Shown here: positions 53,691 through 63,620 of the stretch, piece after piece
How the letters are laid out: each line of letters opens with the position of its first letter
Numbering within the stretch: the stretch's first letter is position 1
Assembly (NCBI RefSeq): GCF_003789055.1
Contig: NZ_ML119087.1
Span: forward strand, 164,734-228,733
Origin: Histidinibacterium lentulum
Lineage (GTDB): Bacteria > Pseudomonadota > Alphaproteobacteria > Rhodobacterales > Rhodobacteraceae
DNA: 64,000 bases
Reading direction: 5' to 3'
Translations under genes and position numbers: made by a program
Notes under the pieces: model-generated
The model's database searches: none
What the model was told of the DNA's origin: nothing
The model's input: the letters and a program-made list of their open reading frames with translations, nothing else

Positions 53691-55571
53691 ATGGCCTATG
53701 CCGATTACGACGACCGGAACGCCATCGAGGCCGAGGCCGCCTGGCAGGACCGGGACCTGCCGAAGACCCTTTACGGCCTCCTTGCCCGCACCGCCGAGGC
53801 CCACGCCGGCCGCAAGGCGGTGACCTTCCAGATGTTCTCCGACCCGAAGGCATCCGCCGAGACCTTCACATGGTCAGACCTCCACGACCGCACCTGCCAG
53901 ACCGCGAACCTCTTCCGGTCTCTCGGCGTGGGAGAGACAGATACCGTCGCCTTCCTGCTGCCGAACTCCACCGAGACGGTGCTGACCTACCTCGGCGGCG
54001 CCATCGCCGGCGTGGTCAACCCGATCAACCCGCTGCTGGAGCCCGGCCAGATCGCCGGCATCCTGCGCGAGACGAATGCCAAGGTCCTTGTCACCCTCCG
54101 CGCCTTCCCAAAGACCGACATCGCCCAGAAGGCCGCGAAGGCCTGCCGCGAGGCACCCAACGTCGAGACCATCGTCGAGGTGGACCTTCTGCGCTACCTG
54201 ACCGGGCTCAAGCGCCTGATCGTGCCGCTCCTGCGCCCCAAGGCGCCCGTGGGCCGCAAGGCCCGGGTGATCGACTTCACCACCGAGGTGGCGAAGCAGC
54301 CGAAGACGCTCACCTTCGCCGACAGCGCCGGCGACCGCGTGGCCGCCTATTTCCACACCGGGGGCACCACGGGCCTGCCGAAGGTGGCGCAGCACCGCTA
54401 TTCGGGGATGATCTACAACGGCTGGATCGCGCAGCGGCTGCTGTTCAGCGCCGAAGACGTCCAGCTCTGTCCGCTGCCGCTGTTTCATGTCTTCGCCACG
54501 ATCGTCTGCCTCGGCGCGTCGCTGTCGGCGGGCACCCATATCGTGCTGCCCACCCCGCAGGGCTATCGCGGCGAGGGTGTGTTCGACAATTTCTGGAAGC
54601 TGGTGGAGCGCCACCGCGTGACATTCATGATCGCCGTACCCACCGCCATGTCGGCGCTGATGCAGCGCAAGGTCGACGCCGACATCTCCACCCTGAAGCT
54701 GGCGTTCTGCGGATCGTCGCCCCTGCCGGTGGAGCTGTACAAGCGGTTCGAGAAGGCCGCGGGCGTCACCATCTGCGAGGGCTACGGCCTGACCGAGGCG
54801 ACCTGCCTCGTCTCGATCAATCCGCCCGAGGGAGTGAAGAAGATCGGCTCCATCGGCATCCCGTTTCCCTACACGGATGTCCGCATCCTGGGGCACACCG
54901 CCGAGGGACCCTACGAGTGCAAGGTGGACGAGATCGGCGAGATCTGCGTCGACAGCCCCGGCGTCTACGAGGGCAACACCTATACCGACATGGCCAAGAA
55001 CAACGGCCTGTTCCACCACGACGTCTACCTGAGGACGGGGGACCTCGGGCGGCTCGACGCGGACGGGTATCTCTGGATCACGGGCCGGGCGAAGGACCTG
55101 ATCATCCGCGGCGGGCACAACATCGACCCCGCCGAGATCGAGGAGGCGCTGGCCGGGCACGAGGCCGTGGCCTTCGCCGCCGCCATCGGCCAGCCCGATG
55201 CCCATGCGGGCGAGCTGCCCTGCGCCTACGTCGAGCTGGTGTCCGGTGCGAAGGTCGGTCCGGAGGAGCTGATCGCCTTCGCCAACGACCGCATCAACGA
55301 GCGCGCCGCCCATATCAAGCATCTCGACATCCTGCCCGAACTGCCCAAGACGGCGGTGGGCAAGACCCTGAAGAACGACCTCAGGAAGCTCGCCATCGCC
55401 CGGGTCTACGGCGCGGCCCTTGCCGAGGCGGGGGTGCCGGCGCGGGTGGCGGAGGTGGTGGAGGACAGCTCGCGCGGGCTCGTGGCGAAGATCGAGAAGA
55501 CCGGTGCCGCGGACGGCAGCGCGGTGAGCCGGGTCCTCGGTGATTTCACGCGGCCCTGGGACTGGGCGTGA
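53691..55571 (+). CDS. Acyl-CoA synthetase (AMP-forming, ANL superfamily)
   Basis: The 626-residue enzyme activates a carboxylic acid to acyl-AMP and then acyl-CoA. It has the ANL motifs YFHTGGTTGLPKVAQH, GYGLTEAT, TGDLGRLDADGYLWITGRAK, and a C-terminal catalytic Lys in LPKTAVGKTLK. ATG 53691 follows GGGAGGAGA; the upstream open frame is GC-driven. Chain-length preference cannot be told. The 283-bp divergent region before it carries an AT-rich patch around 53520-53545 that may hold the promoters. Confidence 0.9.
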   Translation: MAYADYDDRNAIEAEAAWQDRDLPKTLYGLLARTAEAHAGRKAVTFQMFSDPKASAETFTWSDLHDRTCQTANLFRSLGVGETDTVAFLLPNSTETVLTYLGGAIAGVVNPINPLLEPGQIAGILRETNAKVLVTLRAFPKTDIAQKAAKACREAPNVETIVEVDLLRYLTGLKRLIVPLLRPKAPVGRKARVIDFTTEVAKQPKTLTFADSAGDRVAAYFHTGGTTGLPKVAQHRYSGMIYNGWIAQRLLFSAEDVQLCPLPLFHVFATIVCLGASLSAGTHIVLPTPQGYRGEGVFDNFWKLVERHRVTFMIAVPTAMSALMQRKVDADISTLKLAFCGSSPLPVELYKRFEKAAGVTICEGYGLTEATCLVSINPPEGVKKIGSIGIPFPYTDVRILGHTAEGPYECKVDEIGEICVDSPGVYEGNTYTDMAKNNGLFHHDVYLRTGDLGRLDADGYLWITGRAKDLIIRGGHNIDPAEIEEALAGHEAVAFAAAIGQPDAHAGELPCAYVELVSGAKVGPEELIAFANDRINERAAHIKHLDILPELPKTAVGKTLKNDLRKLAIARVYGAALAEAGVPARVAEVVEDSSRGLVAKIEKTGAADGSAVSRVLGDFTRPWDWA

Positions 55572-55619
55572 CACGCCGAGGCCGAGCGGGGGATGTGAAG
55601 GGACGCGGCAGGGGAGACC

Positions 55620-55694
<75 letters not shown>

Positions 55695-55779
55695 AATTGG
55701 TGCGCGGGGATTAGCGGCGAACGTCATCCGCCGCAAGCCCCGACTGGACGGTTTTTGGCCCATGCGCTAAGCCCCGGTC

Positions 55780-55965
55780 ATGGAGCGGAAGCGACCCAGG
55801 GGCCCGGAGGGCGATCAGCGGCAGGCGCGGCTGAAATCCGCGCTGAAGGCCAATCTTGCCCGGCGCAAGAGCCAGGCCCGTGCGCGGGCCGGGGGCGACG
55901 GGGACGCGGACGACGAACCGGGCAATGAGACCCGAGGGCGCGACGGCGCCGAGGAAAGGGGCTAG
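55780..55965 (+). CDS. Small basic conserved hypothetical protein
   Basis: The 61-residue protein has a Lys/Arg/Ala-rich helix ([20 protein letters not shown]) and an acidic Gly/Asp tail. I recognise this type of short protein from the same position before murA in Rhodobacterales, but its function is unknown. It ends 7 nt before the murA ATG, so the two are probably one operon. Confidence 0.65.
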   Translation: MERKRPRGPEGDQRQARLKSALKANLARRKSQARARAGGDGDADDEPGNETRGRDGAEERG

Positions 55966-55972
55966 TGCAGGC

Positions 55973-57241
55973 ATGGATTCCATAATCGTTCGCGGGGGCC
56001 GGCCGCTGTCGGGCCGGATCCGGATCGCGGGGGCGAAGAACGCGGCGCTGGCCCTTATGCCGGCGACGCTGCTCAGCGAGGAACCGCTGACGCTCACCAA
56101 CGCGCCGCGGCTGTCGGACATCCGCACGATGACCGAGCTTCTGCGGTCGCTCGGGGTCGAGGTGACGCAGCTTCAGGAGGGCAAGGTCATCGCGCTCAGC
56201 TCCCACGGGCTGACCTCCACCCGGGCAGACTACGAGATCGTGCGCAAGATGCGGGCCTCGAACCTCGTCCTCGGCCCGCTTCTCGCGCGGTGCCACGAGG
56301 CGGTCGTGTCGCTGCCCGGCGGCTGTGCCATCGGGGCGCGGCCCATGGATATCCATGTCTCGGCCCTCGAGGCGATGGGCGCCGAGATCGAGCTGCGCGA
56401 CGGCTACCTGCACGCGGTGGCGAAGGGCGGGCTGAAGGGCGCGCGGGTGCCGCTGCGCTTCGCCTCCGTGGGGGCGACGGAGAACACGCTGATGGCCGCG
56501 ACCCTGGCGAAGGGCACCACGGTGATCGAGAACGCCGCCCGGGAGCCCGAGATCATCGATCTGGCCACCTGCCTGCGCGCCATGGGCGCCCGGATCGAGG
56601 GCGACGGTACCCCGACCATCGAGATTGAGGGCGTCGACCGGCTCCGTGCCGCCACGCACAGGGTCGTCAGCGACCGGATCGAGCTCGGCACCTACATGCT
56701 GGCCCCCGTGATCGCGGGCGGCGAGGTGGAATGCCTCGGCGGCGAGATGCGGCTGGTGCAGGCCTTTGCCGAGAAGCTCGACGCCGCCGGGATCACGGTG
56801 GAGGAGACCGCCTCCGGCCTCAAGGTCGCGCGGCGCAACGGCCGGCCCCATGCCGTGGACGTGGTGACGGAGCCCTTCCCCGGCTTCCCGACCGACCTTC
56901 AGGCGCAGATGATGGCGATGCTCTGCACCGCGGAGGGAACCTCCGTTCTGGAGGAGCGGATTTTCGAGAACCGTTTCATGCATGCGCCGGAACTGGTGCG
57001 CATGGGCGCGCGCGTCGACGTCCAGGGCGGGACGGCAACGGTCCGCGGTGTGGACCGGCTCAAGGGCGCGCCGGTCATGGCCACCGACCTGCGCGCGAGC
57101 GTGTCGCTGATCCTCGCCGGTCTCGCGGCGGAAGGGGAGACGCGGGTGAACCGCGTCTATCACCTCGACCGCGGCTACGAGCAGGTCGAGGACAAGCTGA
57201 GCGGCGTCGGCGCCGACATCGAACGGGTCCGCGCGGCGTGA
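55973..57241 (+). CDS. murA: UDP-N-acetylglucosamine 1-carboxyvinyltransferase
   Basis: The 422-residue enzyme transfers enolpyruvate to UDP-GlcNAc, the first step of peptidoglycan synthesis. It has [13 protein letters not shown] near the N-terminus and C118 in [11 protein letters not shown], the fosfomycin-target Cys. The length equals the family norm with ATG 55973. It overlaps the DUF2948 gene by 4 nt. Confidence 0.97.
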   Translation: MDSIIVRGGRPLSGRIRIAGAKNAALALMPATLLSEEPLTLTNAPRLSDIRTMTELLRSLGVEVTQLQEGKVIALSSHGLTSTRADYEIVRKMRASNLVLGPLLARCHEAVVSLPGGCAIGARPMDIHVSALEAMGAEIELRDGYLHAVAKGGLKGARVPLRFASVGATENTLMAATLAKGTTVIENAAREPEIIDLATCLRAMGARIEGDGTPTIEIEGVDRLRAATHRVVSDRIELGTYMLAPVIAGGEVECLGGEMRLVQAFAEKLDAAGITVEETASGLKVARRNGRPHAVDVVTEPFPGFPTDLQAQMMAMLCTAEGTSVLEERIFENRFMHAPELVRMGARVDVQGGTATVRGVDRLKGAPVMATDLRASVSLILAGLAAEGETRVNRVYHLDRGYEQVEDKLSGVGADIERVRAA

Positions 57242-57720
57242 CCGGGGATGCGCGCTTCGAGGATGCGGACGCGGCGCCGCTGCGCCTCCGGGCGCTCGAT
57301 CCGGACGATCTCGCGGTGATCTCGGGCCTCTGCCAGGACGCGGTCCTGCCGGCCTCCGAACTGACCTGGGACCGGCGGGCGCGGCGGCTCGGGCTGCTGC
57401 TGAACCGCTTCCGCTGGGAGGACGCCCCCGCCGCGGAGGCGCGGCGGCGGGAGTACGAGCGGGTGCAGTCGGTTCTGGCCATCGAGGATGTCGCGGCGGT
57501 CCGTTCCACCGGCATCCCGCGCGGCGACGCGGAGACGGTGCTGTCGCTTCTCGCCATCGCCTTCGAGCCTGGCGAGGACGGAGCGGGGGAGCTGGTGCTC
57601 ACCTTCGCGGGCGACGGGGAACTGCGGGTCGCGGTGGAGGCCCTGGAAGTCCTGCTGCGCGACGTGACGCGGCCCTATCGCGCGCCCTCCGGACAGGCGC
57701 CGCGCCACCCCGACGACTGA
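57238..57720 (+). CDS. DUF2948 family protein
   Basis: The 160-residue protein matches DUF2948 ([48 protein letters not shown]). The family has no known function and is found between murA and hisD in many Rhodobacterales. The GTG start overlaps the murA stop as GTGA. Confidence 0.85.
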   Translation: MTGDARFEDADAAPLRLRALDPDDLAVISGLCQDAVLPASELTWDRRARRLGLLLNRFRWEDAPAAEARRREYERVQSVLAIEDVAAVRSTGIPRGDAETVLSLLAIAFEPGEDGAGELVLTFAGDGELRVAVEALEVLLRDVTRPYRAPSGQAPRHPDD

Positions 57721-57807
57721 GTGCCGCGGGCGCCCCATGGTGCATTGAGGCCCGGCCCTCCCGGGGCTATGTGGTCCGGCGCGTGGCGAGGCAAGGCGGA
57801 GGCGAGC

Positions 57808-59115
57808 ATGGCGGCATTCCTGGTAAGCTCGGACCCGGGGTTCGAGTCGTCCTTCCGGACCCTCCTCGGCGCCAAGCGCGAGGATGCGCCCGATGTGGAT
57901 GCCGCTGTCGCCGAGATCATCGCGGACGTGCGGGACCGGGGCGACGCCGCGCTGGTGGAACTGACGAACCGGTTCGACAGGGTCGGGATCGCCGCCTCGG
58001 ACCTGCGGGTCACCGAGGACGAGATCGACGCCGAGATCGCGAAGGTCGGGGCGGAGGACCGCGCCGCCCTCGATCTCGCCGCCGGGCGCATCCGCGCCTA
58101 TCATGCCCGACAGATGCCCGAGGATGCGCGCTGGACGGACGAGACCGGCGCCACCCTGGGCTGGCGCTGGACGCCGGTGGCGGCGGCGGGGCTCTATGTG
58201 CCCGGGGGGCTCGCCTCCTATCCGTCCTCGGTGCTGATGAACGCGATCCCGGCCAAGGTGGCAGGGGTGGAGCGGCTGGCGGTGACGGTGCCGATGCCGG
58301 ACGGCATGGCGAACCCGCTGGTGCTGCTGGCCTCCCGGATCGCGGGGGTGGACGAGGTCTATCGCGTGGGCGGGGCCCAAGCGATCGCGGCCCTGGCCTG
58401 GGGCACCGAGACCATCGCGCCGGTGGACAAGATCACCGGCCCCGGCAACGCCTATGTGGCGGCGGCCAAGCGGCGGGTCTTCGGGCGGGTGGGGATCGAC
58501 ATGATCGCGGGTCCGTCGGAGATCCTGGTGATCTCGGACGGGGGCTGCGATCCCGACTGGGTGGCGCTCGATCTGCTGAGCCAGGCGGAACATGACGAGA
58601 GCGCCCAGTCGATCCTGATCACCACCGACGAGGCCCACGGCCGCGCCGTGGCGGCGGCCGTGGAGCGGCATCTGGAAACCTTGCCCCGAAGCGCCATCGC
58701 GGGCGCGTCCTGGCGCGATTTCGGCGCGGTGATCGTGGTGCGGGACATGGACGAGGCGGTGGCGCTGACGGACCGGATCGCGCCCGAGCACCTGGAGATC
58801 TTCACCGACGGGGCCGAGGCGCTGGCGAGGCGCATCCGGCATGCGGGGGCCATCTTCATCGGCCAGTGGACGGTGGAGGCCATCGGCGATTACGTGGGCG
58901 GGCCGAACCATGTGCTGCCCACGGCCCGCTCGGCGCGGTTCTCGAGCGGGCTGTCGGTGCTGGATTTCCTCAAGCGCACCACGACCGCCCGGATGACGCC
59001 CGAAGCGCTGGCGGCCATCGGTCCGGCCGCGGTCCGGCTGGCGGAGGCCGAGGGGCTGGGCGCCCACGGCCTGTCGGTCTCGGCGCGGCTCGACGCGCTG
59101 AACCGGCAGACGTGA
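57808..59115 (+). CDS. hisD: Histidinol dehydrogenase
   Basis: The 435-residue Zn enzyme performs the last two oxidations of histidine biosynthesis. The motifs GPGNAYVAAAKR, AGPSEIL, AEHDESAQSILIT and EHLEIFT are all present. ATG 57808 has GGCGGAGG upstream. It is 87 bp after DUF2948 and is probably in the same transcript. The 226 bp after it hold nothing recognisable. Confidence 0.97.
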   Translation: MAAFLVSSDPGFESSFRTLLGAKREDAPDVDAAVAEIIADVRDRGDAALVELTNRFDRVGIAASDLRVTEDEIDAEIAKVGAEDRAALDLAAGRIRAYHARQMPEDARWTDETGATLGWRWTPVAAAGLYVPGGLASYPSSVLMNAIPAKVAGVERLAVTVPMPDGMANPLVLLASRIAGVDEVYRVGGAQAIAALAWGTETIAPVDKITGPGNAYVAAAKRRVFGRVGIDMIAGPSEILVISDGGCDPDWVALDLLSQAEHDESAQSILITTDEAHGRAVAAAVERHLETLPRSAIAGASWRDFGAVIVVRDMDEAVALTDRIAPEHLEIFTDGAEALARRIRHAGAIFIGQWTVEAIGDYVGGPNHVLPTARSARFSSGLSVLDFLKRTTTARMTPEALAAIGPAAVRLAEAEGLGAHGLSVSARLDALNRQT

Positions 59116-59341
59116 CGGCCGGAGCGGCCGGGCGCGCGACTGCGCCTGCGGCGGCACCCGCCCGCCCGGCGGCCTTCGCCCGACGCTGTTCAGGGGACGG
59201 CGCGGGCGCAGAGGACGGGAGCGAGGGGCCAGCCCCTCGCGCTCCCCGGAGTATTTCCGGCCAGATGAGGAGGGGAGGTGGCGCCCTTCGCGGCACCGGG
59301 GGCGATTGCCTTGGCCCCGCGACCGGCGTAGCCATTGGCCG

Positions 59342-59818
59342 ATGACCCGGCTTTGCCATATCGACCTCGATGACGCGAACCTGCCGCCTCCGACGCCGGA
59401 GATCGAGCAGGAGCGCCGGGTGGCGATCTTCGACCTGCTGGAGCAGAACCGCTTCGCCCTGCCCGAGCGGGAGGGACGCAGGGTCGCCGGGGGGCCCTAC
59501 CGGCTGGCCCTGGCGATCCGCGAGAAGCGGCTCGTCTTCGCCCTATCGACCGAGGGCGGCGATCCGGCGGGGGAGTTCCACCTGAGCCTCGGTCCGTTCC
59601 GGCAGGTGGTGAAGGACTATTTCGCGATCTGCGAGAGCTACTACGACGCGGTGAAGACCGCCCAGCCGAGCCAGATCGAGACCATCGATATGGCCCGGCG
59701 CGGCATCCACAACGAGGGCGCCCGGGTCCTGCAGGAGCGGCTCGAAGGCAAAGCGGAGGTGGACGAGGACACGGCGCGGCGGCTCTTCACCCTGATCTGC
59801 GTCCTGCACTGGGGCTGA
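59342..59818 (+). CDS. UPF0262 family protein
   Basis: The 158-residue protein matches UPF0262 (LFALSTEGGD-like core, FRQVVKDYFAICESYYDAVK, IETIDMARRGIHNEGA). The function is unknown; it is a marker of alphaproteobacteria and usually follows hisD, as here. ATG 59342 fits the family start. It is 3 nt before the phosphatase gene. Confidence 0.9.
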   Translation: MTRLCHIDLDDANLPPPTPEIEQERRVAIFDLLEQNRFALPEREGRRVAGGPYRLALAIREKRLVFALSTEGGDPAGEFHLSLGPFRQVVKDYFAICESYYDAVKTAQPSQIETIDMARRGIHNEGARVLQERLEGKAEVDEDTARRLFTLICVLHWG

Positions 59819-59821
59819 CGG

Positions 59822-60289
59822 GTGACGGAGGCCAGCGCACTCCCCGGTTCCGTCCTCTTCTGCTGCGATCACAATGCCGTCCGCTCGCCCATGGCCGAGG
59901 GGATCATGAAGCAGCTTTACGGCACCTCCTGCTACATCCAGTCCGTGGGGGTGAAGACCGATCTGGAGATCGACGGCTTCGCGATCGCGGTCTGCCACGA
60001 GATCGGGGTGGAGCTGGACCGGCATCGGTCGCGCTCCTTCGACGAGATGGAGCAGTGGGGCGACGACCTGTCGTCCTTCGATCTCGTGCTCGCGCTGTCG
60101 CCCGCCTCGCAGAGGCGGGCGCTGGAGCTGACGCGGTTCTACCATCTGGACGTCGAATACTGGCCGATCCTCGACCCCACGGGCCTCGGCGAGAGCCGGG
60201 AGGCGCGGCTCGCCTCCTACCGGCAGACGCGCGACCAGATCCGCCAGCGCCTGCTCGACCGGTTCGGCCCGCCCACGGAGGAGTCGTGA
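59822..60289 (+). CDS. Low-molecular-weight protein tyrosine phosphatase-like protein
   Basis: The 155-residue protein has the phosphatase P-loop CX5R as C15-DHNAV-R21 followed by S22, and a late general-acid region ILDPTGLGES. It belongs to the arsenate reductase/low-molecular-weight phosphatase fold. The physiological phosphoprotein is unknown. A GTG start at 59822 follows the UPF0262 stop by 3 nt, and its end overlaps the acetyltransferase gene by 4 nt. Confidence 0.85.
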   Translation: MTEASALPGSVLFCCDHNAVRSPMAEGIMKQLYGTSCYIQSVGVKTDLEIDGFAIAVCHEIGVELDRHRSRSFDEMEQWGDDLSSFDLVLALSPASQRRALELTRFYHLDVEYWPILDPTGLGESREARLASYRQTRDQIRQRLLDRFGPPTEES

Positions 60290-60876
60290 GCGGTCTCGAC
60301 TACCGGATCCTGAGGGGCGCGGAGGTGGAGGCGGCGCTCGACGATCTGGCGGATCTGCGCATCGGCGTGTTCCGGGAGTGGCCCTATCTCTATGACGGGG
60401 ATCATGCCTACGAACGCCGTTACCTCTCGCGCTACCGCGATGCGCCGGGGGCGATCCTCGTCGGCGCCTTCGACGGCGTCCGGCTGGTGGGGGCCGCGAC
60501 GGGATCGCCCATGGAAGACCATGCGGCGGATTTCGGCGCGGCCTTCGAGGCACGGGGACTCCCGCTCGGCCACATCTTCTATTGCGCGGAATCGGTCCTC
60601 TTGCCGGGGTACCGCGGCCGGGGCGCGGGCCATGCCTTCTTCGACGCGCGGGAGGACCATGCCCGGGCCCTCGGGCGGAGCCATTCGGCCTTCTGCGCGG
60701 TCCTGCGGCCGGAGGGCCATCCGCGGCGCCCTGCGGAGGCCCGGAGCCTCGAGCCCTTCTGGCGCGGCCGCGGGTACGCGCCGCTTGCCGGCGCCACGGT
60801 GACCTTTTCCTGGCGCGATGTCGGCGAGGCGGAGGAAAGCGCCAAGCCGCTCCAGGTCTGGATGCGCAGGCTCTGA
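60286..60876 (+). CDS. GNAT-family N-acetyltransferase
   Basis: The 196-residue protein carries an acetyl-CoA motif SVLLPGYRGRGAGHAFFDARE and a C-terminal FWRGRGYAP. The acceptor is unknown. GTG 60286 overlaps the phosphatase stop by 4 nt. It ends the operon; the infA gene follows after 123 bp. Confidence 0.8.
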   Translation: MSGLDYRILRGAEVEAALDDLADLRIGVFREWPYLYDGDHAYERRYLSRYRDAPGAILVGAFDGVRLVGAATGSPMEDHAADFGAAFEARGLPLGHIFYCAESVLLPGYRGRGAGHAFFDAREDHARALGRSHSAFCAVLRPEGHPRRPAEARSLEPFWRGRGYAPLAGATVTFSWRDVGEAEESAKPLQVWMRRL

Positions 60877-60999
60877 GGTGTCATGATGTAGCGGAAGATG
60901 CGGCTCCTGCGTCGCGCTGCGCGATTCCACTTGAAAAAACCCGGCGTCCGACGCATCTGTCTGGCGCCTCGGAAAGGGGTGACACGAGAAGGAGACCAC

Positions 61000-61218
61000 A
61001 TGGCCAAGGAAGAACTGCTCGAATTCCCAGGCGTCGTGAAGGAACTCCTGCCGAACGCGACGTTCAGGGTCGAGCTGGAAAACGGCCATGAGATCATCGC
61101 GCATACGGCGGGCAAGATGCGCAAGAACCGCATCCGGGTTCTGGCCGGCGACAAGGTGCAGGTCGAGATGACGCCCTACGATCTGACCAAGGGTCGGATC
61201 AACTACCGCTTCAAGTGA
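61000..61218 (+). CDS. infA: Translation initiation factor IF-1
   Basis: The 72-residue OB-fold protein begins [20 protein letters not shown] and has [17 protein letters not shown], as in all bacterial IF-1. It binds the ribosomal A site during initiation. AGAAGGAGA precedes the ATG. Its TGA overlaps the maf GTG start by 4 nt. Confidence 0.97.
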   Translation: MAKEELLEFPGVVKELLPNATFRVELENGHEIIAHTAGKMRKNRIRVLAGDKVQVEMTPYDLTKGRINYRFK

Positions 61219-61811
61219 GCCCGAGAGCGCCGGACCCGGCGCTCCGGCTGGTGCTGGCCTCCGCCTCGCCGCGGCGGCTCGACCTGCTGTCGCAGCTCGG
61301 CCTCGAGCCCGATGCCGTGCGCCCCCCCGAGATCGACGAGACACCGCGTCCGCGCGAGCTGCCGCGGGACTACGTGCGGCGCATGGCGCTGGAGAAGGCC
61401 GAGGCCTCGGACGCCCGACCGGGGGAGGTGGTGCTCGCCGCCGACACGACCGTCACCATGGGACGGCGCATCCTGGGCAAGCCGCGGGACGCCGAGGAGG
61501 CGCGGCGGTTTCTCGAGGCCCTCTCCGGGCGGCGTCACCGGGTCATCACCGCCATCGCCGCCCGGCGCGGGGACGAGATCCGGGTGCGCGACGTGCTCAC
61601 CCAGGTGCGGATGAAGCGCCTGAGCCCGCCCGAGATCGCGGGCTATCTCGCCACCGGCGACTGGCAGGGCAAGGCGGGCGGCTATGGCATCCAGGGGCCG
61701 GCGGGGGCCTTCATCCCGTGGATATCGGGATCTCACCCCGCGGTCATGGGCCTGCCGCTGGCCGAGACCGCGGCGCTTCTGACGACGATGGGATATGTGG
61801 TGTGGCGATGA
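61215..61811 (+). CDS. maf: Maf-like nucleoside triphosphate pyrophosphatase
   Basis: The 198-residue protein has the Maf motif [16 protein letters not shown], the base AADTTVTMG with the catalytic Asp, and [10 protein letters not shown]. Maf proteins hydrolyse non-canonical or methylated nucleoside triphosphates to monophosphates. The GTG start overlaps infA and its stop overlaps the RNase gene by 4 nt. Confidence 0.92.
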   Translation: MSPRAPDPALRLVLASASPRRLDLLSQLGLEPDAVRPPEIDETPRPRELPRDYVRRMALEKAEASDARPGEVVLAADTTVTMGRRILGKPRDAEEARRFLEALSGRRHRVITAIAARRGDEIRVRDVLTQVRMKRLSPPEIAGYLATGDWQGKAGGYGIQGPAGAFIPWISGSHPAVMGLPLAETAALLTTMGYVVWR

Positions 61812-62833
61812 GCGTGGTGGTTCTCGATCATCTGGGCGGGCTCGAGGCCGCGGCGCGTCTCGTGGGCGGGCAGCTCGACGATCTGCTGGTCGACGATCCG
61901 TCGCGGCCCCGGGTCGGCGCCATCTTCCGCGCCGCCTGCGACCGGCCGGTGAAGGGGCAGGGCGGCATGTTCCTGCGCCTGCCCGAGGGCGGAACCGCCT
62001 TCCTTCGCGGGGCGAAGGGCCTCGCGCCGGGCCAGACGCTGCTCGTCCAGGTGACCGGCCATGCCGAGGCGGGCAAGGCCGTTCCCGTGACCGAGCGGCT
62101 GCTCTTCAAGAGCCGCTACGCCATCGTCACCCCCGGCGCGCCGGGGCTCAACGTCTCCCGCGCGATCCGGGACGAGGAGGAGCGCGTGCGTCTGCGGGCG
62201 CTGGCCGAGGGCATGGTGGAGGAGGGCCTCGGCCTGATCCTGCGCTCCGCCGCCCAGGGCGCGGAGGAGGATGCCATCGCCGAGGACATCGCCGCCATGG
62301 CCGATCTCGCCCGGGCCGTGCTGGGCGATGCGGCGGGCCCCCCCGAGGCGCTGACCGAGGGCGACGGGCCCCACGTCCTCGCCTGGCGCGACTGGCCGGA
62401 GCCCGCCCGCGTCGTGACGGAGCCCGGGGGGTTCGAGACAGAGGGCGTGCTCGACCAGGTGGAGGCCCTGCGGCGGGCGGAGGTGGCGCTCGGTCCCGCG
62501 GACATGAGCGTGGAGGAGACCCGGGCTCTTGTCGCGGTCGATGTGAACACACGCGGCGACACCTCTCCCGCGGCCGGTCTCAAGGCGAACCTCGCCGCGG
62601 CGAAGGCCTTGCCCCGGGCCCTGCGGCTGCGGGGCCTCGGGGGGCAGATCGTGGTGGATTTCGCGCCCATGCCCAAGGCGCACCGCCGCGAGGTGGAGAC
62701 GGCGCTCAAGGCAGCCTTCCGCGCCGACCCGGTGGAAACCTCCGCCGTGGGCTGGACCCCGCTCGGGCACTACGAGTTGCAGAGGAAACGCGAACGCGCG
62801 AGCCTTGCGGCCGTGCTGAAGGAGCTGCCATGA
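61808..62833 (+). CDS. Short ribonuclease E/G family protein
   Basis: The 341-residue protein keeps the catalytic half of RNase E/G: D245 in [10 protein letters not shown] and D284 in [10 protein letters not shown] match the Mg-binding Asp pair, and the 5'-sensor region (about 110-200) is visible. It is much shorter than RNase G (about 490 residues): the S1 part is reduced and the Zn-link CPxC plus small domain are absent. It may be a degenerate or specialised RNase. It overlaps maf and yacG by 4 nt on either side. Confidence 0.85.
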   Translation: MSVVVLDHLGGLEAAARLVGGQLDDLLVDDPSRPRVGAIFRAACDRPVKGQGGMFLRLPEGGTAFLRGAKGLAPGQTLLVQVTGHAEAGKAVPVTERLLFKSRYAIVTPGAPGLNVSRAIRDEEERVRLRALAEGMVEEGLGLILRSAAQGAEEDAIAEDIAAMADLARAVLGDAAGPPEALTEGDGPHVLAWRDWPEPARVVTEPGGFETEGVLDQVEALRRAEVALGPADMSVEETRALVAVDVNTRGDTSPAAGLKANLAAAKALPRALRLRGLGGQIVVDFAPMPKAHRREVETALKAAFRADPVETSAVGWTPLGHYELQRKRERASLAAVLKELP

Positions 62834-63012
62834 CCTGCCCGATCTGCGCCCGCCCTACCGTATCCGACTGGCGTCCGTTCTGCTCGAAGCGCTGCGCCGA
62901 CGTGGATCTGGCGAAGTGGCTGGGCGGCGCCTACCGGGTGCCCTCCGAGGATCCCGAGGATGCCGAGGAGGCCCTCCGCGCGGCCGGAGAGGCGACGCCG
63001 AGACCCCACTGA
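62830..63012 (+). CDS. yacG: DNA gyrase inhibitor YacG (zinc-binding)
   Basis: The 60-residue protein has the four-Cys zinc site C3, C6, C18 and C22 (CPIC and FCSKRC) and the family ending AKWLGGAYRVP. YacG binds GyrB and reduces gyrase activity. ATG 62830 overlaps the RNase stop as ATGA. It closes the infA-maf-RNase-yacG operon just before tRNA-Phe. Confidence 0.92.
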   Translation: MTCPICARPTVSDWRPFCSKRCADVDLAKWLGGAYRVPSEDPEDAEEALRAAGEATPRPH

Positions 63013-63088
63013 ACGGGGGGGATTGCCTCTGGACACCCGCCGGACCCTCGGCTATCTCCCCGGCACCCGACGGCGCCGCCGTCCCCGT

Positions 63089-63163
63089 GCCCGGGTAGCT
63101 CAGGGGTAGAGCAGTGGATTGAAAATCCTCGTGTCGGTGGTTCGATTCCGCCCCCGGGCACCA
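63089..63163 (+). tRNA. tRNA-Phe (anticodon GAA)
   Basis: The plus strand folds as GCCCGGG/CCCGGGC with anticodon loop TTGAAAA reading GAA, T loop GGTTCGATTCC, and encoded CCA at 63161-63163. tRNA genes of this kind are common integration sites, and the following 0.8 kb lacks intact recognisable genes. Confidence 0.96.
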
Positions 63164-63284
63164 CTTAACAAGCTGAAATGATTTGGGTCTTGGCGCTCCC
63201 GATCTCTGGCGTCGGCAAGGTTTGCGCGTCCTGTCGGCGAAAGCAGACGGATCCGGGCCGGGGCACAGCCCTTGCCGGCTGCGC

Positions 63285-63620
63285 CTGGAGAGACGCGGGG
63301 TGACGGGCACATAGCCCGCCGGGATCAGGATCTCCGTCAGCGCCGCGTTTGGCCTGTCGAAGAACTCGAGCGTGATGTTGTGCATCCCCCCCGCGGCTGG
63401 TTCGCGTGGCCGAACTTGCCCGGCACCCAGGGCGAATGCAGCCGCACGAAGCCGTCGAGCCGGTTATCGTAGAGCACCATCATGTCCACCCGACGCAGAA
63501 GTTCGCGCAGCATGATCCGCTCGTTCACGCCCTGCCGCCCGTCGAGCCGGTTGCGCATGGGCGGCACCGCTTGCTCGACGGCTTTCGTCTCGGCACGGCC
63601 GAAACGGTGCGGGCGCGTGC
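63285..63620 (-). pseudogene. Frameshifted remnant of an unrecognised gene
   Basis: On the minus strand a protein-like stretch (NERIMLRELLRRVDMMVLYD through FVRLHSPWVPGKFGHANQPR) runs in one frame to a G7 run at 63386-63392 and continues convincingly in another frame (MHNITLEFFDRPNAALTEIL through AGYVPVTPRLSRR). Composition on both sides of the shift is typical of real protein rather than of GC-driven noise. No family was recognised, and no good start was seen upstream. A sequencing error in the homopolymer would make it intact over this stretch. Confidence 0.4.
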
